Positions 15,975 through 25,300 of a DNA stretch of 41,043 nt are shown piece by piece; the stretch's first letter is position 1, and each line of letters opens with the position of its first letter. The DNA is from Catonella morbi ATCC 51271. GTDB taxonomy: Bacteria > Bacillota > Clostridia > Lachnospirales > Lachnospiraceae. The stretch is taken from the NCBI RefSeq assembly GCF_000160035.2, contig NZ_KI535372.1:1-41043 (forward strand), in the 5' to 3' direction. The notes under the pieces are model-generated. The model was given only the letters and a program-made list of their open reading frames with translations, searched no databases and was not told the DNA's origin. A program made the translations under genes and the position numbers.

Positions 15975-17849
15975 TTAATATATGCTATCACATACCTTTT
16001 TCTGATATCTTTTCTTTATTATCATATACATAATAAATTCCGTGAAAAGATAAATTATACTGCAAACTACGGCCAGATTTGTGTAAGATGTCAATGTGAC
16101 TTTATTGATAAGGCTGATGGCAATCCACGATATGGCCAGAGCGGTCACAAACGGAACGACCAATATCCATCTTAAGGTGCTTGCCAGGATATCTTTTATC
16201 TCCTCTCTGCTCAGTCCCATTTTCATCATTATACTGTACTTTCTGCTTTCTTCATCCACTGAAGAATACAACCTTGAATAGATTATACTTGCTATTCCTA
16301 TTAAAAATGATACGCATAAGATACTGCCAACATAGGCAACCAGTCTCCTTGTCAGATTCTCGATATCATAATAATAAGAATATGACATCAGAGTTTCTTT
16401 CCCTGTTTCAAAGCCTATGGCTTTTTCTAAACTCTCCAAATCTTTCACCTTGCCCGACTTAATATCACTTAACATAAAAGCGTATATTTTGTCCTTAACC
16501 AGATCTTTTGACAGAACTTTGTACATTTTATCGGATACAACGGTAACGCTTGTAAAATAGCCGGACATTGCGATGATACGCTTCTCCTTGCCGCTTTCTT
16601 TATCTATACCGTTTTCTGCCAGCTTTTTACTTAATTTATCCGGCAGATTAGGTTCTTCTTTGCCATCTACTCCTACCAGGAAATACTCATCATCCGCAAG
16701 CTTTATTTTATCCCTGTTTAGAAGATTGGCTACAGAATTATACATTTTATTTGACAAAATAATATGTCTTATTGTTCTGTGCTCACTTTTAAGTTTAACA
16801 AAGGATATTGTAAGTTCCTTAACATCATCTGTCTTTGCAAGTTTTTCCTTGATTATTTCAGCCTTATTTTCTCCTTCTGCCACATTTTCCCAATTTGCAT
16901 ATAAATAAGAATACGGCATTATCTTTTCCGCATCTTCGGCAATATTCATAGGCGCTCCCACTATATACACAAAGGCGGTGAGAGTTATACAGAACAATAT
17001 CATTGCACCTGCCATAGTCTTGATATTGGTATTTATCTTATACTTAAAATTACTTATCTTTATCAGATTATTTTTCTTGTAAAGCTTTCCGCTTTTTCTC
17101 ATTATAAAATGATAAACACCGAAAATAAAATGAAAAAGGAAGTAAGAAACACTTATTACGGACAGCAACTGCAATACATAAATAAAGATGAAAATCTCTT
17201 CTTTTATATAAAAGTAGATTGTCGGAGTTAAAGTGATGATAAGAGCAGCCAAAGACCAAGTAAAATGATTTTTTTCGGCAGTTTCCTCTTTTTTCAGAAG
17301 ATCGATTATCTTCTTCTTTCTTAAAATTATCGGAGCAATTAATGATATGGCTAAAAACAGACCTCCCATAAGTGCCAGTGTAAGTATCAGTGCCATAACC
17401 GGAAAATAAAAATGCAGTTCCAGGCCATCTATCGTTCTCTCTGCTGCCATCAGAAAAATCTTTGAAAAAATAAGGCCGGTTATTATTCCCGCAATCAGTG
17501 CAAATACGGATATTATAATATTTTCAAGAAAAATCAGTTTATTAAACTGACCTCTGCTCGCCCCGATAATATTCAGGATTGCAAACTGTCTGCTTCTGTT
17601 TTTCAGAAAATTTCCCACCGAATAAAGTATAAGTACAAATGAGAACATCATAGATACTATACTTGCCATAAATATAATAATCCCGATTGTACTGTCCAAA
17701 TCCACTTCCTTTAATGCCGGATGCAGAGCCAGTGTCGAAAACAGCAGGAAGATAAAAACAGAAAATACACAGCTTAAAAAATGGTAGAGATAGGTCTTAA
17801 AATCTCTTGTTATATTGTTATATGCAAAATTAAACAGCGTCAATTTCAT
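15975..17849 (-). CDS. BceB-type ABC transporter permease
   Basis: About 624 residues with ten predicted helices and one large extracytoplasmic domain between helices 7 and 8 (about 310-490), the BceB/FtsX-type layout of peptide-antibiotic resistance transporters. It opens with the family pattern LFNFAYNNITRDFKTYL. The start is uncertain: ATG at 17849 lies only two bases after GGAGG, whereas a TTG at 17843 is spaced eight bases from it and would give MTLFNF, a usual BceB beginning. It overlaps the ATPase gene by about 20 bases. It should act with the upstream ATPase and histidine kinase as a sensor-transporter complex. Confidence 0.85.
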   Translation of the reverse strand: MKLTLFNFAYNNITRDFKTYLYHFLSCVFSVFIFLLFSTLALHPALKEVDLDSTIGIIIFMASIVSMMFSFVLILYSVGNFLKNRSRQFAILNIIGASRGQFNKLIFLENIIISVFALIAGIITGLIFSKIFLMAAERTIDGLELHFYFPVMALILTLALMGGLFLAISLIAPIILRKKKIIDLLKKEETAEKNHFTWSLAALIITLTPTIYFYIKEEIFIFIYVLQLLSVISVSYFLFHFIFGVYHFIMRKSGKLYKKNNLIKISNFKYKINTNIKTMAGAMILFCITLTAFVYIVGAPMNIAEDAEKIMPYSYLYANWENVAEGENKAEIIKEKLAKTDDVKELTISFVKLKSEHRTIRHIILSNKMYNSVANLLNRDKIKLADDEYFLVGVDGKEEPNLPDKLSKKLAENGIDKESGKEKRIIAMSGYFTSVTVVSDKMYKVLSKDLVKDKIYAFMLSDIKSGKVKDLESLEKAIGFETGKETLMSYSYYYDIENLTRRLVAYVGSILCVSFLIGIASIIYSRLYSSVDEESRKYSIMMKMGLSREEIKDILASTLRWILVVPFVTALAISWIAISLINKVTLTSYTNLAVVCSIIYLFTEFIMYMIIKKRYQKKVCDSIY

Positions 17850-18585
17850 CACCTCCGAGAAGACTCATTGTATTCAGGATTTCTTTTCTATATGTCGTTT
17901 CATCATTTCTGTTAATTATTTCCTGATAAATATTACCGTCTTTTATTATGTAGGTTTTATCACAGTAGGATGCAATATTAGGATCATGAGTCACCATAAT
18001 AATTGTTACCCTCATTGTCTCGTTTAACTTCTTAAACAGTTTCATCACATCTTTTGCGGACTTGGAATCCAGATTTCCTGTTGGCTCATCCGCAAGCAGG
18101 ATTGAAGGATCATTTATTACCGCTCTGGCTATAGCCACTCTCTGAGCCTGTCCACCCGAGATTTCATATGTCCTTTTGTCGAGCAAATGAGAAATCCCCA
18201 GAAACTCACTGATTTCTTCTACCTTTCTCCTCATTTCATTCACAGGCACATTGGATAAGGTCAGAGGAAGCATAATATTTTCCCCTACAGTCAATGTATT
18301 TATCAGGTTGAACTGCTGAAATACAAAACCTAACTCCTCCCTTCTGAAAGTTGAAAGCTGTAAATCGTTCATTTTGTAAGGATTTTTACCTGCGATTAAA
18401 ACGGAACCACCCGTGGGTTTATCAATTGTAGAAATCGTATTTAGAAATGTACTTTTTCCGCTTCCGCTAGGCCCCATTATTGCTACGAACTCGCCCTCCG
18501 ACACTTCCATATTTATATTATTCAGTGCCTTGAAAGATACCCTCCCTTTATATGTTTTTTCCAGATTTGAAACTTGTAAAATCAT
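17830..18585 (-). CDS. BceA-type ABC transporter ATPase
   Basis: A 251-residue MacB/BceA-type ATP-binding subunit: Walker A GPSGSGKS (38-45), Q-loop FQQFN near 89, signature SGGQAQRVAIARA near 143, Walker B ILLADEPTGNLD near 162, and H-loop VTHD near 199. It powers the BceB-like permease that follows it. AAAGGAGG precedes the ATG. Its promoter region (18586-18927) carries a palindrome suited to the response regulator encoded upstream. Confidence 0.92.
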   Translation of the reverse strand: MILQVSNLEKTYKGRVSFKALNNINMEVSEGEFVAIMGPSGSGKSTFLNTISTIDKPTGGSVLIAGKNPYKMNDLQLSTFRREELGFVFQQFNLINTLTVGENIMLPLTLSNVPVNEMRRKVEEISEFLGISHLLDKRTYEISGGQAQRVAIARAVINDPSILLADEPTGNLDSKSAKDVMKLFKKLNETMRVTIIMVTHDPNIASYCDKTYIIKDGNIYQEIINRNDETTYRKEILNTMSLLGGDEIDAV

Positions 18586-18927
18586 GTTGTCCTCCTTTGG
18601 TTATCCTCATTTTATTATCTTTTTTGTTATCCGAACCGGTTTTATATAAAACAGAGATTTATGTGCCATCTCCTTATTTCTCTTACATTTTACAAAATGA
18701 GACCGCAAATAAAAATCCGATAACATTACATAAGCTTACAATTTTGTAATGTTACCGGAAATTTTCCGATTTATCTTAAACCAACAACCGTACCAATCTA
18801 TATTATAAACACACAGAGTTTTGATGGATATACAACTCCTTTACCGTATTATAGCCAACTCCGATTATTAACGCCATAAGTTACAGCTCTCTAAGCCGAG
18901 ATATATGGTGATTAAAGCATATTCGGT
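18586..18927. promoter_or_regulatory. control region of the Bce transporter genes
   Basis: Three dyads lie in this 342-base gap: TAACATTACA/TGTAATGTTA (18721-18730 and 18745-18754, perfect ten-pair arms), CGGAAATTTTCCG (18756-18768), and CATTTTACAAAATG (18686-18699), which overlaps a possible -10 TAAAAT. Position just upstream of a weak promoter fits activation by the OmpR-type regulator of this locus. I see no gene here. Confidence 0.5.
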
Positions 18928-19917
18928 CTAAAATACAATCCTTACTGTCGTACCCTTGCCCACTTCAGACTCCACTTCTGTTTTATGTCCCAGATATTCG
19001 GTAACTCTTTTTACTATATAAAGACCTATTCCGCTTGAATCGGCATTATTTCTTCCGTTTTTACCTATATAGAACAGCTCGAAAATATTCCTTAAATCAG
19101 CATTTTCTATTCCAATACCCTCATCAATAACAGATAAGACAACTCTATCCTCTTCCTTTTCTGCTCTTACAGTCACACTTTGCCCGTTATCACTGTATTT
19201 TATTGCATTGGTAAGAAGCTGGTGTATAATCAGTTTTAACCATTTGGAATCCGAATACACATAAATATCGTCATCAATATCCAGTTTTGGATAGATTTGC
19301 GAAGCAATAAAATAATCTTTCAGCCCATTAATACAGTCCTTACATACATTTTTCAACATTACTTTTTCGGATACAAAATCATTCTTAAACTCTTCCAGCC
19401 TGTATACATCAAGCATCTGATTCAGGTTATACTCAAGTGCATTTATATTTCTTCCGATTTTTTTGTATTCACCTTCTTCACTGTGCTTTTCTAAGATAAG
19501 CTTCAGCACCGACACAGGAGTTTTCATCTGATGCACAAATCTGTACACCATGACTTTCTGCAGCTTTTTATCCTGTTTTTGCATTATTTCTCTTTTATTG
19601 TTATTATCTATCATTTCTTCAATCATCAGATTATAATTTTCTTCAAGCCTGCTTCTCGGTTCGTCTATCAGATAATCATTCAGAAGTTCGCTTTTTAGTA
19701 AAAGCTTCCCATACATCCTCCCCATTTTATAGAACCTTACAAAAAAGAATATAACCAGTACGAAAAAGACCAGAAAGCTGAAGTAAACAGTCTCCTCAAA
19801 CCAGATTCCTTTGATATAAAATAAAAATCCGAAGAAAATCACCTGAGTTAAAAAGATGATTAAAAATAAGGAAATATTATCCCGAATGAACAGCTTCAAC
19901 GCTTTTTTATCCTTCAT
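18928..19917 (-). CDS. BceS-type intramembrane-sensing histidine kinase
   Basis: A 329-residue kinase with two N-terminal helices (about 15-35 and 42-61) joined by a very short outside loop, the hallmark of Bce-type kinases that sense through their transporter. The phosphoacceptor is His129 in VHQMKTPVS. ATP-binding boxes follow: N box LLTNAIKYS near 237, G1 VIDEGIGI near 262 and G2 GIGLYIVKR near 298. It starts 11 bases before the regulator stop, so the two are translationally coupled. Confidence 0.9.
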   Translation of the reverse strand: MKDKKALKLFIRDNISLFLIIFLTQVIFFGFLFYIKGIWFEETVYFSFLVFFVLVIFFFVRFYKMGRMYGKLLLKSELLNDYLIDEPRSRLEENYNLMIEEMIDNNNKREIMQKQDKKLQKVMVYRFVHQMKTPVSVLKLILEKHSEEGEYKKIGRNINALEYNLNQMLDVYRLEEFKNDFVSEKVMLKNVCKDCINGLKDYFIASQIYPKLDIDDDIYVYSDSKWLKLIIHQLLTNAIKYSDNGQSVTVRAEKEEDRVVLSVIDEGIGIENADLRNIFELFYIGKNGRNNADSSGIGLYIVKRVTEYLGHKTEVESEVGKGTTVRIVF

Positions 19918-20593
19918 ATTCCACCTTGTATCCCATACCTCTTACCGTTATTACCTGCAAGTTTGAGCCCATATCTTTCAGCTTTTTTCTTACCCTGCTG
20001 ACAGTAACATTTAAGGTATTTTCCTCCACAAACATATCACTGTCCCATATTTCGGACAAAATCTTTTCGCGGCTTACCACGTTAGGGTAACTGTCAAATA
20101 AAATACCTATTAATATAGCCTCATTTTTTGGCAAATCAATCTGATTGTCTCCGCATTTTAATGTAAATCTGAGCTTGTTAAAGGAGCAATCCCCACAGTC
20201 GGTTGCTGTCTCATTTCCTGCATATTCCCCGTAAGCTCTCCTAAGCTGGGAGTTCACCTTTGCAAGCAGAAGTTCATGTGAAAAAGGCTTTGTGACATAG
20301 TCATCTCCTCCGCTCATAATTGCCCTTACCTGGTCATAGTCTTCTGTCCTTGCAGACATAAATATAATTGGAACCTTTGTTATTTTTCTGATTTCACCGC
20401 ACCAATAAAATCCGTCATAGTACGGAATGTTGATGTCAAGCAAAATCAGATTCGGACTATTCTCTTCAACAAGTTTATCTATATTCTTAAAATCCTCGCA
20501 AATAAAAACCTCAAAATCATATCTTACAAGATGTTCCTTTATGAGATTTGCCAAATCCGAATCATCTTCAATCATGCATATCTTAAATGTCAT
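19907..20593 (-). CDS. OmpR-family response regulator (BceR-type)
   Basis: A 228-residue regulator. The receiver has acidic pocket D10/D11, phosphoacceptor D53 and Lys102; the C-terminal half is a winged-helix DNA-binding domain (FKLRFTLKCGD-type start, then SREKILSEIWD and NVTVSRVRKKL). It should activate the transporter promoter near 18721-18754 in response to the coupled kinase. GGAAGGA precedes the ATG. The gene follows a structured leader at 20626-20762. Confidence 0.92.
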   Translation of the reverse strand: MTFKICMIEDDSDLANLIKEHLVRYDFEVFICEDFKNIDKLVEENSPNLILLDINIPYYDGFYWCGEIRKITKVPIIFMSARTEDYDQVRAIMSGGDDYVTKPFSHELLLAKVNSQLRRAYGEYAGNETATDCGDCSFNKLRFTLKCGDNQIDLPKNEAILIGILFDSYPNVVSREKILSEIWDSDMFVEENTLNVTVSRVRKKLKDMGSNLQVITVRGMGYKVEYEG

Positions 20594-20625
20594 TATTTTA
20601 CCATTCCTTCCGCTTCATTCAAGGT

Positions 20626-20762
20626 ACCTATAAGCCCCAATTATTCACACCATAGACTAAAGACCTCTTGCTCTGCATAGTACAGTAGGGTAAACAGTTT
20701 TTGGTCTGTGACTATGGGAGATAACCAAACATCTGCAAAATATCGTAATGTGGGGCTTGTGG
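20626..20762 (-). ncRNA. candidate structured RNA or leader of the response regulator
   Basis: Three nested pairings enclose about 130 bases: AAGCCCCA/TGGGGCTT (20632-20639 with 20751-20758), CCATAG/CTATGG (20650-20655 with 20712-20717), and AGACC/GGTCT (20661-20665 with 20703-20707), plus an inner hairpin near 20673-20685. The predicted transcript start from the -10 TATAAT at 20770-20775 falls right at the 5' side of the closing stem. Shape resembles a riboswitch or 6S-like RNA, but I match it to no known class; no T-box core is seen. Confidence 0.45.
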
Positions 20763-20769
20763 CTTGATT

Positions 20770-20798
20770 ATTATATTTCACAAGATGTTTCGTGAATA
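20770..20798 (-). promoter_or_regulatory. promoter with TTCAC/GTGAA dyad
   Basis: TATAAT (20770-20775) with a weak TATTCA (20793-20798) 17 bases upstream. A TTCAC/GTGAA inverted repeat (20777-20781 and 20792-20796) lies inside the spacer. It sits in the last codons of the gene ending at 20771 and fires into the structured RNA and the response regulator. Confidence 0.45.
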
Positions 20799-21589
20799 TT
20801 TTTGATTAAATAATAAGTATCCTTAAACCTAAGATGCCATATTGCTTTATCAGCCGTAATTTCCTCATATATATCATCCAGGGTATGAGCCGGTGCCAAC
20901 ATCCCCAAAACATAGTCCTCCGGTACAAACTCTCCTATTTTGTGAAGTTTATCAAGTAAAAGCCCCAAATCCTTGTGATTAAACCAACAGTCAGTATCAA
21001 GCGCATATTTTGTGTTACACATCTTGCAGGCAATTTTGCTGTTAAAAAAATCCTCCATAGTCGGCTTATCCTTTAGTAACAGTCTTGTGCAGGCAAGGTG
21101 ATATTCTATCTTTCGAGGACTCACATCAACATCTGAAACAAAAATTACTCCGTATTCATTTTCAAATTGAACCGAAAGCACATCTCCTACCTTAAAATAC
21201 GGCTCTCTCTTTATTTTTGTCTTTGGAACTTTAAGAGGCTTCGGATTTTCGCTTTGTAACTGAACAGCCAGTTTATCAAGCACCTTCTGTCTTTGCTTTT
21301 TTGCCTTGCTGTCAATTTCAAGCCAGAACTCATCTGCGCCTTTTTCTATTATCTTAAGAGCTTTAGTTTTTATTTCCTCAGGTAAATGCCCTATCTTCCA
21401 CAAAGAATAAGCAAAGGCTGTCCAATAAATTTCCGTATAAAATCCGTCCGTGCAAAAATTTTTCTCATCATTTAACACATCTTCAATTATCTTGTCTACA
21501 TTTTCTCCGTCTTTATATCTTTCTACTATGGTATTATAAATATCATAACCATCATCACTGTCTATGATCTTTACTCCGTCTATAGCCAT
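20771..21589 (-). CDS. Imm26-like immunity-type protein
   Basis: A 272-residue soluble protein. The N-terminal helical part (about 10-110), including WTAFAYSLWKIGHLPEE, resembles DUF4259-type immunity proteins. The C-terminal part from about residue 130, YFKVGDVLSVQFENEYGVIF, resembles the Imm26 barrel. A CKMCNTKYALDTDC cysteine cluster lies near 190-203. AGGAGG precedes the ATG. It is the last gene of a seven-gene same-strand cluster; no toxin is adjacent. Family resemblance is from pattern only, and function as antitoxin is inferred. Confidence 0.5.
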   Translation of the reverse strand: MAIDGVKIIDSDDGYDIYNTIVERYKDGENVDKIIEDVLNDEKNFCTDGFYTEIYWTAFAYSLWKIGHLPEEIKTKALKIIEKGADEFWLEIDSKAKKQRQKVLDKLAVQLQSENPKPLKVPKTKIKREPYFKVGDVLSVQFENEYGVIFVSDVDVSPRKIEYHLACTRLLLKDKPTMEDFFNSKIACKMCNTKYALDTDCWFNHKDLGLLLDKLHKIGEFVPEDYVLGMLAPAHTLDDIYEEITADKAIWHLRFKDTYYLIKNIHETSCEI

Positions 21590-21602
21590 TGTTACCTCCT
21601 GT

Positions 21603-22619
21603 TTACTCTTGCACAGTCATTTTACAAAGTACAAGATTCTCCGTCTCATCACTGATAAATACACTGTCATCCCAGACATCCATTATCCTGTATTTTGTAA
21701 AACCTCTTGGAAATGTAATATCCAGAAGTTCATTGTCGGATAATCTAAGTAATTTTTGTTTTCCCTTCCACTCGTCTGTCTTAAATACAGGTGATAAAAT
21801 AAGATATTCTTTATCTGCACTGAATTTCCCTCTCATACCTTGCTTACCCGGAAGCTTTTCCAGTTTTTCTTGTCCCCAAATTTTCTTTTTGTAAACTCCG
21901 TCTTTAGTAATTTCCAAATACCAATAGAACTTAAACTGAGACAGGCTGCAAGGGTTAATTATGTCAGCTTCTATGAAAGCGTAAATTGCCTCATCCTTTA
22001 TCATAAGGCTACCTATCTGCGGATAAGAATAGTTAAAATCCATTTTATGATAAACACCACCTGCCTTTTCTAAGGATTCCATAAATCTCTTCCTTACTTT
22101 TTCTTCTGTAAACACAGGAGTCAAGTCACTATTCCAGCAAAGTGTATTGGTTTCATTGTTATAATTAAAAAATGTAAAGCTGTTTGCAGCAAAAACATCT
22201 CCACCCACCCTGCAGATAACAGGAAATTTCCCATTTTCTGAAAGTGTGGAAATTTCTGTAATATACTCACTTGCACATTTATTCTTGCTTTCTACCTTAG
22301 ATATTTCTCCTAAATCAGATAATCTAATTACTTCCCCATCTTCTCCGCCGATAATTAAAATGTCGGAGCCTGCATCAAGCAACAAAGGATTGTTCCATTT
22401 TCTCTTTTGTACAGGAGAAGGTATAAATGTACTCTGCTCACCCTTTATCCAAAGAATCCCATAGTTTGAGCCTCCATCATTGCTGCACCAGATAACAAAT
22501 TCATCTTTACCCCTTGCAAAATGATTCTTGGCGTTTACAGGTGCATACTGATATGCCAGGCTTCCCAGCTTAAATCCCGGAAATGTCCACTCAGAAATCT
22601 TGTCTAATTTTGCCTTCAT
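21603..22619 (-). CDS. propeller-like protein of an immunity-type cluster
   Basis: A 338-residue soluble protein of alternating strands and glycine turns (ILIIGGEDGEVIRLSD, then KRKWNNPLLLDAGSD), suggesting a beta-propeller. No catalytic motif or signal peptide. I choose ATG at 22619, four bases after the preceding stop and with GAGGA upstream, over a TTG at 22634. Family not recognised. Tight spacing indicates co-expression with its neighbours. Confidence 0.55.
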   Translation of the reverse strand: MKAKLDKISEWTFPGFKLGSLAYQYAPVNAKNHFARGKDEFVIWCSNDGGSNYGILWIKGEQSTFIPSPVQKRKWNNPLLLDAGSDILIIGGEDGEVIRLSDLGEISKVESKNKCASEYITEISTLSENGKFPVICRVGGDVFAANSFTFFNYNNETNTLCWNSDLTPVFTEEKVRKRFMESLEKAGGVYHKMDFNYSYPQIGSLMIKDEAIYAFIEADIINPCSLSQFKFYWYLEITKDGVYKKKIWGQEKLEKLPGKQGMRGKFSADKEYLILSPVFKTDEWKGKQKLLRLSDNELLDITFPRGFTKYRIMDVWDDSVFISDETENLVLCKMTVQE

Positions 22620-22623
22620 AATC

Positions 22624-23124
22624 TTATTCCTCAAATAACTCCTTTGCCAAATCTTTGCATATTTCTGCCATCTCTAACATATCTTCTTCCGGACACATTT
22701 CACTTAAATTATATTCAAGAGGATGAGTATAAAAATCTTCCAATACAGTTTTTATTATGTTCTCTTCTTTCTCTGTACTTATAATACTGATAACTACAGG
22801 CTTTAAGTCATCTCCAAGCAGTTCATTTACATCTACACTTCCGCTTTTTTTGCATTCCAGTAAAATTGCAGCGAGGTCTGTAATTATGTCAATCGGATAG
22901 TAAAATTCAACATCATACTCATTATTTTCATTATCTTTTAATCTTACCATAATCGGTTCATCATTCTGTCTGAAATTACCGTTTAACTTATCTAAACCTA
23001 AATCCGAAAATATTTCCGCAAGAGATATTTTTTCCTGCCTCTTATACATAAGATATGAAGCCAGTGTCAGACTATCATCGGTGTCGCCTATATAATTGTT
23101 CCAATATTTATCTGCTATATACAT
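22624..23124 (-). CDS. small acidic protein of an immunity-type cluster
   Basis: A 166-residue strongly acidic cytosolic protein. It opens YIADKYWNNYIGDTDDSLTL, continues with a helical region (EIFSDLGLDKL) and strand-rich middle (YDVEFYYPIDI), and ends in an acidic helix. Small, acidic and soluble fits immunity proteins, but I do not recognise the family. GGAAAGGGG precedes the ATG. Its stop lies four bases before the next start, so coupling is likely. Confidence 0.5.
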   Translation of the reverse strand: MYIADKYWNNYIGDTDDSLTLASYLMYKRQEKISLAEIFSDLGLDKLNGNFRQNDEPIMVRLKDNENNEYDVEFYYPIDIITDLAAILLECKKSGSVDVNELLGDDLKPVVISIISTEKEENIIKTVLEDFYTHPLEYNLSEMCPEEDMLEMAEICKDLAKELFEE

Positions 23125-23158
23125 TTGTGTTTCCCCTTTCCAAATCTGTTTAATGCTA

Positions 23159-24337
23159 TTAAGATTTTTTAACAGCTTTCAAATATTTCTCATACAATGA
23201 CATCAGCTTTTTAGGAAGATGCTGTATATTTTTATCGCAAATCCTGTATAACTCAAGTCCCTTGTCCGTAAACCCGGATTTTTCAATATAAGCCAGTACA
23301 AATTCTCCCTGAAGGCTCTGGTGTTCTCCGTCACAAAGAGATAAATAATCGCATACAAGCTGATGATATTTCTCGTCATACAGTCCAAGTGCAAATACTG
23401 CAAACGTGCCGGGCATTGCACAGTATTCACCATCCAAATTATTGTACCATTCACATTCATTCATAGCGAGGCGGGCATATTTCTCTATTTTACTATGTAT
23501 TTCCGGATAAAGCACCGCATTGGCAAATAGCTGATTTATGCCTTTTTTAGGCAGTTTTTTTATTGGTAAATAGTTTTTCTCCGGACTTTTAAATTCAATG
23601 GCATAACTTTTAGGAAAGCCAAATTCGAGCAAGTCACAAATATGGTCAAAAATTTTACTGTAAGTTGCTTCACTTTCTGTTTTAACTGTAATTTTTATAG
23701 TGGCAAAGGCATCATTTGCGGCAAATGAATAGTCAGCCGTTTTAGCAAATGCAATCTCTTTAGGTACTAAACCGCTGCCATTTTTCTTTATCTCTGCCGG
23801 CAAGCTGCTGCCAAGTGCTGTTACAAATGAAAAAATTTCTTCCGATAAGATTCTGTCGTAGCTCTCTCCATACTTTCTAAAACATATAGCTATGAAACAG
23901 GCATATTTAAGATATTCCTCCGATAAAACATTCTCCATAGTTTCAGGTTTTAGCACCCATTTACGATTAAATTTATCATTATTTTCATCATAAAAAAACG
24001 GCTCTCTCAAAATTTTATTTATCCATTCTGTGAGTTTCCTGTCCACGTCCCAACGCCAGCCGCATAGCACCCTCATCTTATCGGTAAACTCCTCAGCAGG
24101 CTTACTTACAAATCCGGTACTCTGCAAATTAAACAAATAATATTCCAAAACTTCCCCGGTTAGAATTTCTTTCCCATCTATTCTAAAGCAGGGATGTGAC
24201 GGGTATCCTTTTTCTGCACGTGTTTTTGATACTCTTATACTTCCTTTTTGTATCTCATTAATACATTTTTCAAAATATGGTATTAATGTTTTATCATTTA
24301 GTACATCAATAAACATCAGATATTTTCTGTTTGACAT
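23159..24337 (-). CDS. DUF6138-like protein
   Basis: A 392-residue soluble protein resembling DUF6138. The C-terminal half has helical repeats with the recognisable block YHQLVCDYLSLCDGEHQSLQ near 330 and YIEKSGF near 356. The N-terminal part is alpha-rich with a conserved-looking GYPSHPCFRIDG near 45. No enzyme motif. GGAAGGGGG precedes the ATG. DUF6138 genes recur near toxin-immunity loci in Firmicutes, to my knowledge, but no function has been demonstrated. Confidence 0.55.
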   Translation of the reverse strand: MSNRKYLMFIDVLNDKTLIPYFEKCINEIQKGSIRVSKTRAEKGYPSHPCFRIDGKEILTGEVLEYYLFNLQSTGFVSKPAEEFTDKMRVLCGWRWDVDRKLTEWINKILREPFFYDENNDKFNRKWVLKPETMENVLSEEYLKYACFIAICFRKYGESYDRILSEEIFSFVTALGSSLPAEIKKNGSGLVPKEIAFAKTADYSFAANDAFATIKITVKTESEATYSKIFDHICDLLEFGFPKSYAIEFKSPEKNYLPIKKLPKKGINQLFANAVLYPEIHSKIEKYARLAMNECEWYNNLDGEYCAMPGTFAVFALGLYDEKYHQLVCDYLSLCDGEHQSLQGEFVLAYIEKSGFTDKGLELYRICDKNIQHLPKKLMSLYEKYLKAVKKS

Positions 24338-24366
24338 AAAGCCCCCTTCCTACAACTTAGATACCT

Positions 24367-24786
24367 TCAATTTTCATCATAAATCGGCGGAAGATTAAAA
24401 TACCTCTCCTCAATCTTTACTCTCGCATAAAGTATTCCATCCTGATAGAAATATCCCTCAAACGGCGGATATTTATCCAAAGCTTTTAATACTTCATCAG
24501 GAAGACTTCTAAAATCATAATCCCTCAAAGCCCCTGCGCCAATCAGTTTCCTTGTCCTGACAGCCTTGATTTCTTTTTCATATTTCTTATAAAATTCTTC
24601 CGGCTCTTTTTCATACATTTCTGTATCTTCCTCATCCAATACATAATATCTGTCATAGCCTGCTACCCATGAAATATGCACACAGAGCAGATGTTTTTCA
24701 ATCTCCGGACAATATCCCAACATAAAGAATTTATCTCTATCAATTTTTTTATTTTCTATAGTTATATTCTGTATTATATTATTCAT
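24367..24786 (-). CDS. small immunity-type protein
   Basis: A 139-residue acidic protein with WVAGYDRYYVLDEEDTEMYE near residues 40-59 and a proline-bounded tail. No recognised domain. The start overlaps the stop of the gene upstream by eight bases and has no strong ribosome site of its own, so it depends on coupled translation. Immunity function is a contextual guess. Confidence 0.5.
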   Translation of the reverse strand: MNNIIQNITIENKKIDRDKFFMLGYCPEIEKHLLCVHISWVAGYDRYYVLDEEDTEMYEKEPEEFYKKYEKEIKAVRTRKLIGAGALRDYDFRSLPDEVLKALDKYPPFEGYFYQDGILYARVKIEERYFNLPPIYDEN

Positions 24787-25225
24787 ATTTATAGTAGTCC
24801 TTCATACCGATACCAAGTGTATTCCAATGTTTTTCTTCATCATTTTCACGCCACAATCCTATGCTGGAATTTAGAAAAGAATAGCAGAAGTCTGCCTCGC
24901 TATCATCAACTTCATTGTCATGTACGGTCATTATCTCAATCAATTCATCTGCATCTGTTTCAAAAACTGATATACCATAGATATACGGTCTGAGAATACC
25001 CTCAATTCCGGCAAGAAACTCAATGAATTCCAGTTTACCGTCTTTATCAAAATCCAATCCTAACTCACTGTTAAAATAAAAATACCTGTAAGACTCTCCA
25101 CCATAATTCTCAAAAATTCTATCCGGTTTCCCAAGCAGTTCCTGCACCTTATCTGCTTTCATTCCAAGTAAAATTTCTTTGTCATCAAACTTTATTTTCT
25201 CAAGCGGAAATACTTCAATTCTCAT
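24779..25225 (-). CDS. small acidic immunity-type protein
   Basis: A 148-residue protein: GMKADKVQELLGKPDRIFEN near 21-40 is a strand-helix signature of small SmpA/BLIP-like or immunity folds, followed by a glycine-poor beta region and SSIGLWREND near 119. ATG has TGGAGGA upstream. It overlaps the next gene by eight bases. The family is not firmly recognised. Confidence 0.5.
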   Translation of the reverse strand: MRIEVFPLEKIKFDDKEILLGMKADKVQELLGKPDRIFENYGGESYRYFYFNSELGLDFDKDGKLEFIEFLAGIEGILRPYIYGISVFETDADELIEIMTVHDNEVDDSEADFCYSFLNSSIGLWRENDEEKHWNTLGIGMKDYYKYE

Positions 25226-25300
25226 TCTGCTTCCTCCATAGTTAAATTTATTCGCTTTTATCTCAAAATATTCACATCTTGGGGCACAGGTCTCTTCTTC

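Noticed and set aside
18607-18669. 20-residue ORF in the Bce transporter leader (MAHKSLFY...)
   Set aside because: AAGGAG directly touches its ATG, too close for initiation, and nothing suggests a leader-peptide mechanism.
20600-20640. GGTACC near the structured RNA as a T-box sign
   Set aside because: The T-box core with the conserved GGTGG-type motif and the antiterminator are absent, and the downstream gene is not aminoacyl-tRNA-linked.
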